DNA of 64,000 bases from Paracentrotus lividus (taxonomy: Eukaryota; Echinodermata; Echinoidea; Camarodonta; Echinidae): assembly GCA_940671915.1 (NCBI GenBank), contig CALNVZ010000174.1, positions 77,039,902 through 77,103,901 on the forward strand, read 5' to 3'. This document shows, piece by piece, positions 13,001 to 28,000 of the stretch. Made by a program: the position numbers and the translations under genes. The notes beneath the pieces are model-generated. The model was not told where the DNA came from. It searched no databases and saw nothing but the letters and a program-made list of their open reading frames with translations. Numbering within the stretch: the first letter of the stretch is position 1; each line of letters opens with the position of its first letter.

Positions 13001-16000
13001 AACTTTATATCATATACCAAAACTGAAAAATAGCTCTGTTTGCAGCCAAAGCAAAGTCAAAATATTGAAGAAAAGTATCTCAATAGATACAAATTAAAAT
13101 CATTGCGCATGATACAAAAAATGTACATTGCTTTCCAATGTAGCAACAGCTGATAGACAGAATCTAAAAATGGACCAGATCTCAAATTTCAATGCAGAAA
13201 TCCCTCCACAGTCTTGAGTGTCATGTAAAGAATTATAACCCTTTATTCATGGCCAACATTATTACACACACACACACACACACACAAAACAAAACAAAAA
13301 AAAAAGAAAGAAAGGGAATCAAAATAAAACTTACGGATCTTCTGGCAACTGTGATGTCCGTGGGCACTGACTTTTGGTAAATTCTGAGGAAAAGGAAATC
13401 ACAATTTACCTTGAAGGCAGGCCTTTTCTAATGGATGCTGAATATACATGTATTGAAGCTTTAATCTTCAAGTGATTAATGTTCAAACCACATACCATTA
13501 GAAAACAGAAGAAATATTGGAGGATTCTTGCAGATTGTGATATAATGGAGATATTTCTGATCAAAGGGTATAAGATTCACTTATTTTCACAATTCACCTG
13601 ACAAAGAACTCTTTCTCATCTTCTTGATTTGACCATGTTTAAAACAAATTCAATTTGCTTGTGTAAATTCACAAAGGGGAGAAAAACAAATCTGCAATCA
13701 GCTCAATATATTTACTGTACTGAATACATTTCTATTTTAAAAAAATTAACTCTACAGAGAAGATGATTTCAATCTGCCAATATCAATTTTAAAGTGGTAT
13801 TGAAATTAAAAGAAAAGCTTCGACATTTTAAATTATATGCCCATGTTGATACAAGATATGTTATAAGGAAACATAAAACACCATGACAAATTAGTTTAGA
13901 AAGGATGGAAACATGACAAAAGATAATACTTGAAGGTGTATTAATGATAAAAGAAAGGTATTTTTTCTGAATTATGCTAGATAAAATAAACATACAGTTC
14001 ACTCCCATTATAACAAGCACAGATTCAATGGCCCGTATTCTCAAAATCCGCCTAACTTAAAGCCTAGCTTAAATCTGTGGCTTAACTATGGCTGGCTAAA
14101 AGGGAATCAATCCTGAAATAAGATGTTCAATTCATCATAATTTTTGGAAGTGAAACTATTAAAAACTGCTTGGGAATGATAAGTACAAAAGTTTCCCTTA
14201 CAATTAAAACACAATTCCAGAATTCAGTGAAGGTGATAGGGACATGCAACATAGACAGATTGATTCCCTTTTAGCAAGCCATAGTTAAACCACAGATTTA
14301 AGCTAGGCTTAAAGTTAGGCGGCTTTTGAGAAAACGGGCCAATGATGTTAGTTTCCTGGTCCCGATTATTTACAATGTGCACTTGCATCTATGTGCATAT
14401 GTACTCAGTTTAACATGATTTCATTATGAGGTATAAAGGCTTGGTCCCAAGCACGTTGTTATAACAGGTGTACACTGTATTTTCAGGGCTTAAAACCAAA
14501 ACTGTTTGTCAATTTTAGGCGACATTTAGTCAAGTCCAATATTAAAATGACTGTATATTCATATGCGTTTGTGCCAAAACAATCCATGTCCCCACAGGAC
14601 ATGAACAGTTTTGGCAACAGGGATGCCCATTGGTTTTACCCACAGATCCTGAAAAAAAATCTAAACATATTGAAAACCCATACATGCTGTACAATAAACA
14701 GTCTGAAAAAGCCTGAAATGGGAAAGTGCCAGGGCCTGAAATCAGGCAATAGCCTAAAAACTGGCATCCCTGTGGCAATCAATGTCCTTCGATGAGACAT
14801 GCGGTTCTGGCAAATGAATATCCAGAAATTTGGTGGACATGAAAAATGGCCTTAGATAGTTTTGGTTTTAAGCTCGCAATTTGTTATCTACTGACCTGTT
14901 GGTTGGGATCATGCACGAAAGGCTTCAAGGAAAGGGAATGCAAGAATAAATGGGATGCTTGGTTATTTCATAGCTATTATTCTTATATATTTGCATAGTC
15001 TCATTGCTAGACACACTCCAAATTGGCCAGTCATGAAATTTAGAATTGTGTCGAAGTGAACCTCAACGAGGTACTAGAGGAAAAGAAAAGAAGCTTTCGA
15101 TAATTAATTATAATGGTGGTGACTTCTTCACGAATGACACTCATGGTTCTCCAAGCTTTAGGTTCCATAAAATTGTCTGAATTGACAAGGCAATCAAAGT
15201 TCTTGATTTAATCCGTTGACTGAAATCAGAAGGTAAGAGAGCTGGGGGGTGTTTCACAAAGAGTTAAGTAGACTTAAAGTCGCGCTTAACTTCTACGCAT
15301 ATCTTGTTTTATAATGCCCAATGTGATTGATAGACTTATCAATGGCGTGCATCCCCCGAGCATGGTCAGTCCAATGAGGTGATGCGTAATATAACGCACG
15401 AAACAAACAATTAAGTGCGATTTTTAAGTCTACTTAGCTCTTTGTGAAGCACCCCCAGGAGTGTCGCGTGTGAAGAAGACACCATTATTAAAATCATTCA
15501 TCAAAACCTTCTATTCCTTACCTTAAAAACTTTGTTTAAGTTCACGTTGACCCAATTTCAAAACTCTGAAAACTGTATAAGCTAATATTTTAGTGTACAG
15601 ATATTCTTGTGATTTTGGAGTGGTTTGGAAATTCACAAGTGGATAATTTCACAATTTTTTGGTGATATCTTTATAATGAAGTGGAAATCTTCAAGAGTTC
15701 CTGGAAATAAAACCACATAAAAAATAACCTCCTTCAGTATCATTCTCCATAATTTCTTACTGGTCTAGTATACATGTAGTTGCATAACATATGACCAAAA
15801 TTCATCGACAAATTTGAATTGGTTCATGATTACGAAAATTTTGAAAAAATAGTACATTTTACTGTCTTCTTTTTAAAATAATAATAATAATAATGGTGGC
15901 TTCTTATATAGCGCTCAGGTCCGTCATGCATGACGCTCATGGCGCTTTACAAAGAATGTTTTCTACACATTATTACCCCGGTCAAAGCTGAGCGGCCAAG

Positions 16001-19000
16001 TATGTAGCGCTCAAGCATATTGGGTACCCATTTACACCTGGGTGGGGAGGAGCATTGCAGACAAAACGCCCATGCCCTAGGACGCGAGTGTCATACTGTA
16101 TTTGTTAATACCAATCGTGTAGGTTCATTACATCATAAGTACATATGATTGGTGCCAATTTGAAGCTGAAAAGCAGATTCCTATAAACCTTTGAAAGACT
16201 TTACATTTCAGGGTTATTAAAAGAAATTTTTTGTTAAGTGACTATCAACATCATGCATTATGTGTATCAGCAAAAATCTCAAAACATTAATAAGGACTTG
16301 CATTCACTTGATAGCAAAACTCGCATTCAATCACAATATGAGATCAGTGCCATGTGTTACAAAGAGTTGTGATTAATCTTGGATTCTGTGATCTTCTAAT
16401 TCTAAGGCGACTTACCAAAAGATAAAGCCACGGCCTTCCTCTGCGGGAACGCTGCCCAACGGCGCTTGAAACCGATGTACTAATCCCCTCCAATTAAGTC
16501 AAGGGAAGAATAATCAGGGAACGGTATATCCGGCATATAATCCTGCTGTGCGGCGTTCACGCAGGGGGCCGTGGCTTTTTGTTTTGGTATGGTTCCCAGC
16601 TATGGTAACTTTCTAATTCCATTGTCCAGGAAAACCTGGGGAACAAGCTTTTGTTCTTGCCGTACCAACCATGTGGAACGCACTTCCACAAGAGCTGAGG
16701 AACTCAAATTTTTGGAAGCAATAAAGGCCAACCTAAAAAAATATTTGTCCAATTCTGTGGTTTTGATAACAAACATCCATTTCTGTAATATTCTTTGTTA
16801 TTTTTATAATTATTTGATGATGTAAAAACACTCTGAATACTTTTTTTAAATGGATAATGACAATACAGAAATCTTGTATATCATTGTTTGTAAGTCCAAT
16901 GTACTATCTCTGTTGTAAAGTTACGACTGATTATTAAATCACAAATCAAGTTGATATCATATCTCTTTATAAATCCTGGAATGATTGGTATAAAAAGCTC
17001 AATTTCCCTCAAAACTTTTTGGTAGGAATCCTTTGTGTGGACACGGTTAAGATTTGGTTATGTGAAAATTCAATTTTACCTTAAAAAGACTTAAACAATG
17101 ACTTTGTATCGGAAACCAACTGCAGATAATTCAGAATACTGGAAGCTTTTGAATTTCATATAATCAAATGAAAGTAACAAAAAAGAAAAATAATAAAGAC
17201 TTGACTTTACTTCAAAAATTCAAGAAGTTGACAAGCTAGCAAATCCATAATACAAAATTTAAAAAAAAAGACTGACATATTAACTTTAATGGCCAAAGCA
17301 TTTTTTTTATTTCTCAAAATATCTTTTTTTTTTCACAATCAAGAAACGTAGATTTATGCAATAACTGTAATAGAATTTTGAATGCCACATGATTTAAAAC
17401 AACTGTCTAAAATTTTATACCAAATATGATCAGTTTTTAGAATGCCAATATAAACCTGATCATCACTTCCATCTACATGTAAGTGAGGCACTGATGTCTT
17501 GACTCAGTGGATAGAGCGACTGCCTTATAATCAGGATGTCATGAGTTTGAATCCAAGCCGCATAATACCACAAGGCGATAAAAAATGGGATTTACTGCTA
17601 TCCTGTTTGGCGTTCAACAAGAAAGCAGTAGAGCAACGTCGATCTGAGGCTGCTCACTTACAGTGGCTGCCGGGCCCAGACCAAGTGGGCAAAGAAAATT
17701 CTGTGTCAGACAATAAAATTTGGAGCTTGGATATCTGGAGGAAATACAGTACCCAAGTGTCCATCAGATGATAAGAACTTCTTGATGGTAGTTTTAAAAG
17801 GTATTAAGCTTCCCATAATGTACTTATTCCTTGCGGCTACTGCCCACATCAGTAATATGTTTGATTGATTGATTAATTGATTGGTTTATTCTTCCCTTAC
17901 TGCCAAGGAAGTAATTGAATGGTTGTAAGTAAGAAACCAGGGGCCTATAGCTATATGTTCTTTCCTAGGGACTTTGTATGGGGATTGATGCCTTACCAAA
18001 GGGCACTAGTTCATCAACTTCGTTTCAAACCAGGGATTTCTCCATTAACCCGACTGAACTATCACGCCTCTATGTGTGTACATTACAAATGTATGCCACA
18101 CCACAGGCATGAGACAGATCAATTTGAAGGGGAAAAAAAGAGTACCAACAAGAATATTTTTGCAGATTTTCCTAGAAAAAAAATTGTTTTCAAACTCCAC
18201 TGATCTGCAGAGAAAAATTATACCTGATAAAACTTGTAATTCTACAGCTTCCTGCTGTTGCTGTAAATCTAATGATCTGCGTCTAAGGAATTGGAGAGTG
18301 TGCACAACTTGTGCAGAGCAGCTCACATCTATACTATTAAAAGCAAATTCAAACCTAACAGCAAGTTACTTTGAAGGAATGAAGAAAAAAAAAAAAACGT
18401 CAGAGAATTTAAAAGCTGTTGTTGGTAATATCACTGCTATGTTATATCCATTTTTCTTTCTTCAAACTTCTGTTTAGCGGTATCTGTTTCTTCAATTCTG
18501 ATTTCCTTGAACTTTTATAATATCAGCAAATAAAGGTAAATGGGGTCATTACTTTGAAAATATTACAGGCAATATTAGAAGGCAATTTGAGAACATATAA
18601 AAATATCAAAATCCATTATATTTTCCACACATTGCCACATAAGAATGATAGAGGAGTTTACATATGTCCAGTGGAGGCTGGAAATTGGTACGGTCGTAAT
18701 AACATCTGCAATCCAAGGGTCAATATCGTGTAAATAATATGGTAGTTGGTTTTGACGGAGCACCAAAAGATACAAGCAACCATAACAAGTCATTTGTGAT
18801 TTTTTTTTGTGGCACATTAGAGTTCTAAAGAAGTCGAATGTCATGATTCAGCCTCCTCATCCTCATCCTCCTCCTCCTCCTCTTCCCCCACATCATCCTC
18901 CTGAACCTGACTTCTTCTCTTTGTCTTGAGATGCCTGCTGTTATACAAGAGATGAGTCAATCTTCTTTTGGTGGGAGCTATTCTTTGAAGTTCCGGATCC

Positions 19001-22000
19001 TCCATGAGTTTCTGGTGAATCTCGTCCAAACTGTCCCCCTTTTGGCAGTGAGATACGATCAGGTCGGTCACGTCCACACCGTGCCTGAGCTTCTCCTTTG
19101 GGGGTGGGGTCCAGTCCACGAGGTCCTTGGGATCGACGTGTTGTCCAGTGATGGTCACTACCCAGTGATCAAGGTCCCCAAGGAAGAGTTTCAGGTTGAC
19201 AAGGACGGAGCAGTTGTGACGGTCCTGTTTGTGGGATACACCTGGACAACCTGGATATAAAATTCAAAAGGTATTTTTTCCTGCAGGTGCAAAAAAGCTT
19301 TTCACAGCCACGTTCAAATATTTAATCTAAATATTTGCTGATTTTGAACTGACAAAAAAATCTCTTGAAAGATACTTGCAATTGTGTCTGTGATTTCTAT
19401 TGATTAAAAAAAAAATATATATTAAAGACTATTTTGGGGGTCACCAATATTCCTTAATAGCCATTATAAAACTTGTCATGATATCAAGTCATATGATTCA
19501 GATTCCAGTTCCTATCCATGTTGGCATAGACAAAATTTTACAGTGCACCCTCATATTATTCTGCTCTATATTCCTGTAATCCCTGATTTCTTATTACCAT
19601 ATCATGATGTTTGAGAGTGCCTTATTTTACAACCGAGGTGGTTGTACATAAAGGTAGTAATACAAGCTTTAACACTTAAAAATAAGATGGAAAAAATTTC
19701 TTACCGTCAATACACGTGCCATATCCACCGCACTTCCTCAGGCACGTTCCATGTCCAGGACACCACAGGTACCATGCCACTACATACTCGTCCCTCCTCT
19801 TCTTTTTCTTAATAAGTTCTTGCTCTTTTTTCCCCTTCTCGGTCGGTGCAAACACATCATCTACCCTGTTCCTCTCTTGCACCTGCTGTCCACGCTTCCA
19901 AATCCCTGTATCGATCTCCTGGTCCCCTCTCTGTCTCGTAACCAGATGTCGCTTCACGTTGCGCTTACCCCGTGATAGGGTGATGTCCTTCAACAATGCG
20001 AAAGTCCTCAAAAAGGTGTTCAGGGGCTTACCAGCTTCGATCTTATGCACCATTGATTCAGGCTTGACTTTCTTGGAGGGAGCCTTCTTGGCAGGCTTCT
20101 TCTGTTTGGCGGCTTTACCAAAGGGTCGTGAGAGAACAATGACCCTTCGCTGTTTCTTGGGGGATTCAGGCGCATCCTCAGGGTCAAACTGGAAGACTCC
20201 TAGATCAGTCTCACGAGAGCGCGGGACAGGTGCGTACACAGGTTTTGGTGCAGCATCTCCTCTAATGGCACTCATATCTATAGTTGTAATAGGAGACAAA
20301 TGCTTGGTTCTTGAAAAGGATGTTTCCTTCTCACCACTTTTGTTCTGCTCACCATCATCATTGTCCTCATCCTCATCGTCATCATCATCATCCTCATTCC
20401 CGACTAACGTCCATCCACCTTCACAACTATCTTCATCACTGTCCTCAATCCTGCTGATTGTCCTCTTAACAGGTGTCCTAGAAGTTCTTTGGATGATCGC
20501 TGTAGATTTTGCAGAAGGCAAAGGGGATTTCCCCTGTTGACTTTCTGCATTCTCATCGCTCTCAGGATCACTCTCCTCCACCACAGGAGGACTTTCAACA
20601 TCATCCACAACATCATCGTCATTATCCTCGTTGCCCTTGTCATCAATGTCCTTCAGGCTGCTCATGATGACCTCCATATTCACTGAGTTTGTCATGCTTG
20701 AAGGTGACACCACCTCCATTTCATCCTCCTCCTCCTCCTCATCTTTACTTTCCTCAATCGCATCCTTTACCTCCTTCCTCTCAGCGACCCGAACATCACA
20801 AACATGACTTCGTCTGGGTCTTCTGTCTCTCTGGCATGCATCCTGCATCGATACGTCTGTCTCTGGTGTTCTCTCATCGTCTTCACCATTCTCATGTTCA
20901 TTCCAAGTCTCTGTCGTCTCCACTGCCTCACTATCATCACTGGGTAAAGGGCTGGTGATCCGTGTCTGTTTATGTCTCCTCTTTTTCTTCTTCTTCTTCT
21001 TCTTTAGTCTGTGAGCAGCCTGGACACACACATAAAGAAAGTTTCCTTGAAAGGTCTTTGTTGGAAAAGAGAGACTCTCCGCATCTTTTCCCACCACCTT
21101 CTAACTATTATGCCACGGTCTCGCTGATAATCCTCCATTTGTTTAAAACATTACGTAAATCCTCACTTCTCAGAAGAGAATACATGGTCAAAGACAGTTT
21201 ATGGCAATAGTGAGTCATTGATTAGTTTAAATTCTAAATCAATATATTGTAAAAAATAAGGAATATCTGAAACTAGTTTTTTTAACAAAATGATCAGTGA
21301 TGTCAAGCACGTTTAAATCTATAAATTGAGCATTTTGTGTAAAACACAACTTTTGTGGATATCCTATAATAACACCAATGGCACAAAAAATGCTTTTCCC
21401 GTAACAAAAGAGGAAAACATTTGGTAAATATTTAAAAAGTTCACTACTGGTCAATTACTGTTTTTATTAATGTTTGTTTTATGTAATGATACATTAATAT
21501 TTTTGTATTTGAAAGAATAAAATCAGGAAAGAAAACTTGTATTCATTTCAATGTTTAAATTGTAAAATTTGTCTATATTTTTAAGATTGATTTTTTATTT
21601 CTTTTTCTTCACTAGCCAAATTTGTTTTGATTAGTGTGTATGTGTACATCAGAGGGGATACCATCACAAAACTCCCAGTTTAGATAGATTAGTCTAGGAC
21701 AGTGACCAGTTTTTGGAATTTAAATGGATTTACTTGGGGCAGTACTGAGTGTAGTTGTGTTGTGGTCTTGCATTGTTTGTTATTTTATGGAAACCCCCAT
21801 GGTACCCAAAAAGAAAAGTAAGTTAACAACAAAACTTACAGTAAAGTTAATTTGATTGGTATTTAGATCTACTAGTCTAGATCTCTAATATGTTAGGCCT
21901 AATAAGAACGACTTGTTTTTGGTGAAATTTGAACCGGCACTAAAAATACCCTAGCAATAACACTGTCGTTAATCAATATATTTTCCACAAATAATCACAA

Positions 22001-25000
22001 ATCTGAGCTCATGCAGTCCTCTTCAACTTTTGATAACAGCAACAGCACATGCTTTTGAAGTCCATACCAAAAGGAAATCCACACCATTCATTTTAGTTCA
22101 TGCCTTGCAAACATGTATTTTAACTGTTTTTTTTTTTGAGGGGGTATCTTTTTGTCCGAGGACAAGAAAAGTCAAAGAAATGTTACATCTTTTCCAAATC
22201 TAAAATTTCATTTCTGCACTGAATGCAATTTAAGCATCTTATAGGGATTTATGTAGGTATTTTTCCTACTATCATTAGGCACAAACAGAACCAAAAGACA
22301 AAGATTCTTATTGTTACAGTTCACTAAATATTAGTTTATTTTGCAAATTCACTATTTCAAACAGTATTCTGTGTATATTTCTTTTGCTTCATTATAATCA
22401 CAACTATCGAACTTGCAGCTGATTTCTTTACAGTTGACCCGGACCCTATTTTGAAAATTCTCCTATTAAAGACAGTATCAAGCAAGGATACAGCATCCAA
22501 TCTGAGAAAGGATTCTATCGGCCTACTTGTTTGGGGATAGTAGTGGCTATATTATGCTCATGCATGCGCCAATAATATCCTTTTTCAGAGCTGATGATGG
22601 ATCTGCTAATGAGTAAATAATCAAATTGTCCTACGATAAACCCAAGTATGAACCAATATCCCTCCCAGAACACTCACTGAAACCATGTTGATAGCTTGGG
22701 GTCCCGATGACTGCAGGTCTTTGTGGGTAGCTTTCACGCAGGCTCGCTCTCCTTTCAAAAGCTGAATGGCATGGCTTAGAGATGGTTGCACAAACCCAAA
22801 GCATTCCTGGAAAATCAATTTCAGAGTTAAACAAATGGTGAAACTTGTAAGAAACTAAATTTGGAAATATTGCCCTCACCTAACTAAGCAAGTAGTTAAA
22901 CAAACATTGTTAAAAACACTTAAAATTCATACACCTGTATTCTAACTGGAGGGTAAGTTGGCACGGAGGCTAATTTTAATTCAGTTTGAATTTGTGCAGT
23001 GGTATTGTGTGATCCTATTGTCCGATGTGCTCCCTTGTAACCATAACCTCTGGTTTAGAATACGGGCGATATATTTTTATTTCCATAATTATAAATGATA
23101 TCGTGGTTGACTTCATGCTGGGGAGACTGCTAAAAGCCTGTTCCAATTTATGACTATCATACATGTAATTGAAGCAATGGGTAAAAGAGAAGTTCTGCCC
23201 CTTCTCTTTCTCTTTTATATATTTTCATTTGTCATTTTTAGTGCCTTCTGACTTTGTTTACCATCACGCACTCTTCATGTCTTTCTTTCTCTCTCTTTCT
23301 CACTATCTCTATAAGCCTCTCCTGTTTCTCTCTTCCCCATTTTCGTCCCTTTCTCGTCTTCTCTTTGTTTCTCTTCCCAATGTCTTTCTTCGCTCTTTCT
23401 TTGCTCTTTCTCTCTCTCTCTCTCTATCTCTCTCTGCCTCATCCCTTTCCCATCTTCTCTTTGTTCTCTCTGTCCTAGTCTTTCTCACTCTCTTCTTTTT
23501 ACCTGTGATCCTTTGAGACTGCCTGGTAGATTAACAATGAGTGATTTCTTCCTGATTCCACATACAGATCTAATGTTTTTTTTTAGAATGGAAACAATCA
23601 AAATTGATAGATTGATCAATTTATTGGTTTATTTCACCTGATTGCTAAGAAAGCAATTAAATGCTTATAAGTAAGCAACCAGGGCCCTAAAGCTTTAAGT
23701 CCTATCCCAGGGACTTGGTATTGGGGATTGATACCTTACCAATAGGCACTAGCACATCAACTGGGTTTTGAACCAGCGATCTCCCCGTTATGAGACTACC
23801 GCTCCACCGACTGAGCTTTCAGGCCTCCCTGGAATTTTATTAATTTCCTCCTTCAATTTATTCATTAAGAACTGACAAAGGTATCGTTTCTTTAGAATAA
23901 CAACAGGTATACAAATAAAAGAAGAGGAATTTTTGGTGAAACATTTTAATAGTTTTGATTTTTGATTTTTTTTTTTTGATGGCGAATACACGTTATATCT
24001 ATCACTAGTTTTTGTTGGGCTAAGCTCATAGTGAAGCATGACAGAATTCAACAGTTTCACTTTTGAATTAGATGAAATTAATTCAGTAAAAAGGGTTTTA
24101 ATAAGTTTGAATAACTTAACATGACAATTAATTTCATTGAAAGAAACCTGACCCAAAGAAATATATTTGGCTACACTGTATGCTAATAAGAAAATCGGTG
24201 TTATATTGCTGATTTAATACACAAGATTCCAAACCAAGGTGAGAGAAGTATGCAGCAAGATATTCTTCTCATAATATATAACCATATTCATGACACACTT
24301 GACATACTAAGCAAAACCACTGAAGCACTAACAAGAAAATATATTCAAATTTTGGGGTACCTCCTGTGTCTGGTTTGTCAATTAATCGAGAAGTTGGCTG
24401 CGCACATGTCATGCTCAATGACATTATCTTAGCAATAACAGTTTTGTTTAAATACCCATTTTACTATTTAACATGGAGTAATATAATATATCAAAAGGCA
24501 GGAATATATCTCATCTTTCAGTGTTTGTCCAATTATTAACTTGAGGTTTGCTGGAAGGCAATGAACTATGTACGACTGACTCCCTATAAGCAGGACATTC
24601 CTGAAATGATTTGTCCTTGGCTTTCCATATCATATGAAAAGGTGTGATCATGCCATGAGTAGATCATGAAGTAAAGATAAGAGTCAGATTCACAAAAAGG
24701 TAGATCATTTAATGGGACTGCCCTTGAAGGCAATAGAGTATAATAGAGAAGTTTGAATACCTTGATAAGACAGCTAATGGTGTTATTTTGAGTGATCCCA
24801 TGAGCATGACCATCGCCAGTCCTGGAGCTTCTTTCTCCAATATTGATTTTGTGGCCTAGGGCAGGAGATAAGAAATGGGAAACAAGCAATGTAAATTGAA
24901 AAAATAAAATAGGAAAAGCACTCGATAAGAAAAGGCAACAACAATTTATAATGGAAGAAATAAAAGAGACATTATATGTCCCCATATGATAAACATTGTT

Positions 25001-28000
25001 ATTGTAAATTTAAAAAATATATACTTTTTAATTGTTTCCACTTTCATTTTATTCATAAATGTGATTTTATTTTGGCAAAACAGGGGTAAGTTTCAAGCAG
25101 CAGTTTACTTACCGACCTTGTAATCCTCACGTATTACAGGGGGAAAAAATATTATTGAATTTCATTATTTGAATAATGTTTGAGCTCTGGTGAAAGAATT
25201 CAATTGCTATTTAAATTGAGAGAAACTAGACGAAAATAATTCTCGAAAAAAAAAGGTAGTAGATTGGTATTTTTAATAAAGGCATATAAACAAGCTTTTG
25301 ATAAAAAATCTTCCACAATTTCTCCAACTTATTGTGCTCAATCTTCTTTTCTTTTCTGTCAAAATCGTTTGGCAGTTATCCTTCTGGTGTACTTTTGTCA
25401 TTCAGCACAAATGAAAATGTACTTTTCTTCTCCTCTAACCTTTAACCTCAGGAACCTACCTCTGGGGTAACATCTCTGTCAGCAAATCCCGTTCCTCCCG
25501 TGGTCAGAATAAGATCCAGCTCTTTCCCATCGCTCCACTCCAGCAAAGTCTCCTGATCACATTGAAATAAGATAAGAGACCTTCAGTAATGATTTTTTTT
25601 TTCAGGTTGGAAACTTAGAAAGAAATAATATTTATTGTCTTTAATCTTTGGAAGCTGAAAGTATTATCTAGGAAGATTTATTGGCTGTTTTGTTTAGAGT
25701 AGTGAATAAATATTGTTAGTATCTTTCAAGAAGGTAGTAAAGATATACTTTTGTGGCAATAAATTACTAGAATGCTAGGTAATTAATGTATCAATTTAGA
25801 TGCCTAAAAGTATTATCATTGACTTTAAATATGAATGTTGGTTATATGGTGTGCTTTTTAAATTTGCTGGAAATGAAGATATATGCAACGCTCAACACTA
25901 ACAATTTTTAGGGGTTGCCCTGCAGGGCAACCGAATATTTAATTTTCCTCCAAAATGGTTGCCCGAATGAAAAATCTGGTTGCCCTACCCAAAAAACAAA
26001 AACAATGATAACATTGAAGATTTGATTTTTATATTAAAAAAATCGCATAAAATGTGATTTACAATGAACTCATAATGTCACCTAGTTTACAGGGTCAAAA
26101 GCCCAATATTAGTAATACATTTAGTCTGTCATGTAAGCCCTTTCATTAATCTCGGGAAAAAATGTGGTTGCCCAGTTCGGGCAACTACTTTGATCATTTC
26201 TTCCAAATTTGGTTGCCCGGGGGTCTAATCTGGTTGCCCCGGGCAACGGGGCACATGCTAATGTTGAGCGCTGATATATGTACATCTGTAACATGTCTTC
26301 GAGATATGGGCCTCAATGAAAGCAGCCACAAATGTGTACCCCTTTCAAAACCATTTGCATACTTCATGTTTATCCACGATGAAGAATGATGCTGGTTTGT
26401 AAAGCATATTGAAGAGATTGAAGACAATTGTAATTCATTGGACAAAACTGATACCATTCATTACTTCGTCATCATTCCAATCTCATCGACCTGATAGAAG
26501 AGCTTAGTTTCAAAAGGTATTATCTCCAGTTTTGATTTAAAAATTATTACTTGATAACTCAGAAAGGTACATATCTCTGAGCAAAATTATTCTAATTTTA
26601 CCTGAAACTTCATTCGGCTACATGTACATGTGACTTTCAAAACTAACACTTCAAACTCCAGTTTTGCTTTGAGATGAAACTGATCACCAAATAAATGAGT
26701 TGGTATATTGTCTTACCTTGATACTTGAAATTTCATCTGGAACTATCCCCGTAGCTACAACGACCCCATCTAGTCTGTACAATGAGAGATGCAATTGGGA
26801 AATGACTCACAGTATTATCCAACATATTAATAAGCTTGCTTTAACATTTGTTTTTTTAATCTGAGTAGAGTACAAAGCAAAATGCTACTGGATGATTATG
26901 TTTGAACGGTGCCACGTAAAAATGGCAAAAATGGCAGAGGTAAAAATGGCAGAGGCAAAAATGGCAGAGGCAAAAATGGCAGAGGCAAAAATGGCAGAGG
27001 CAAAAATGGCAGAGGTAAAAATGGCAGAGGTAAAAATGGCAGAGGTAAAAATGGCAGAGGCAAAAATGGCAGAGGCAAAAATGGCAGAGGTAAAAATGGC
27101 AGAGGTAAAAATGGCAGAGGTAAAAATGGCAGAGGCAAAAATGGCAGAGGCAAAAATGGCAGAGGCAAAAATGGCAGAGGTAAAAATGGCAGAGGTAAAA
27201 ATGGCAGAGGTAAAAATGGTAGAGGCAAAAATGGCAGAGGCAAAAATGGCAGAGGTAAGAATGGCAGAGGTAAAACATGGCAGACATAAAAATGCCAGAA
27301 GTAAAATGGAATGTCTTTTGCAATCCAATTGTCATAGCAAAGCCCATGCTCATAATTATGGCAAATTCCCTTTAGGAAAGGGGGTAAAACATTCATAAAG
27401 AAAACTGAGAAGGGATTTTCAAAATTAAATGCTGGACTGCCTGAAGGGTCCTTATCTTTAGAATTGACTGACTTCCATTTGTAGGATTACTATCTGCTAT
27501 GAGATATTGCTATACCAAAGTGAACGATTGTTTTATTTATATTGTTACCTTTTAACTGTACATGTTATAACAAATTATAAATAAATTACGACGTCAGTGT
27601 TGCAATGCCATCTTAAAATAGGTGTGAACGTTTTTGTTTAACGGACAAACAACAACATGTCTTAACAAAAGTAATTCTTTATTATTTTTATACCTCATGA
27701 GAGAAAAATAGAATAAAATTACCAATACGATTTGATGTAACACGTGCAGTAATGACTATAACAATCGCCAATACTTTGATATTGCAATAGCTCATAATCA
27801 GCTAGTCCAAATGGAAGTCAGTCAATTTAAAAGTAAAGAACACCTCCAACAATGATATTTTATAATCCCTTCTTTTTTTTTTCTTTGTTAACTATTTTAC
27901 CCCTTTTGGTATCTCACTTCGCGGAAAAACATTTGAGACAGATTTGTAAACATGGTTTTGCCATTATAGTTTGTCTCCTCAGTCTCCTCTTTCTCCTTAA

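Noticed and set aside
18216-18280. Possible extra gephyrin linker exon (minus, [19 protein letters not shown])
   Set aside because: It has an acceptor-like ttag and a gtataa donor, but the phase does not fit between exons 7 and 8 without another unseen exon, so it was left out of the model.
19716-20540. 274-residue plus-strand ORF
   Set aside because: Antisense of the acidic exon; the Ser runs are complements of GAT/GAC-rich codons. The minus frame has matching splice sites and plausible protein composition.
20960-21097. Start of the acidic protein at GTG 21097
   Set aside because: Nuclear genes of animals rarely start at GTG, and a good splice acceptor lies at 21020. The upstream 26 codons are more likely intron.
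26885-27398. Several 120-168 residue ORFs on both strands (MAEVK, NGRGK, PLPFL, CHF repeats)
   Set aside because: They are the six frames of a 15-bp minisatellite; none has splice sites, a non-repeat domain or a coding context. The same applies to 28485-28856.
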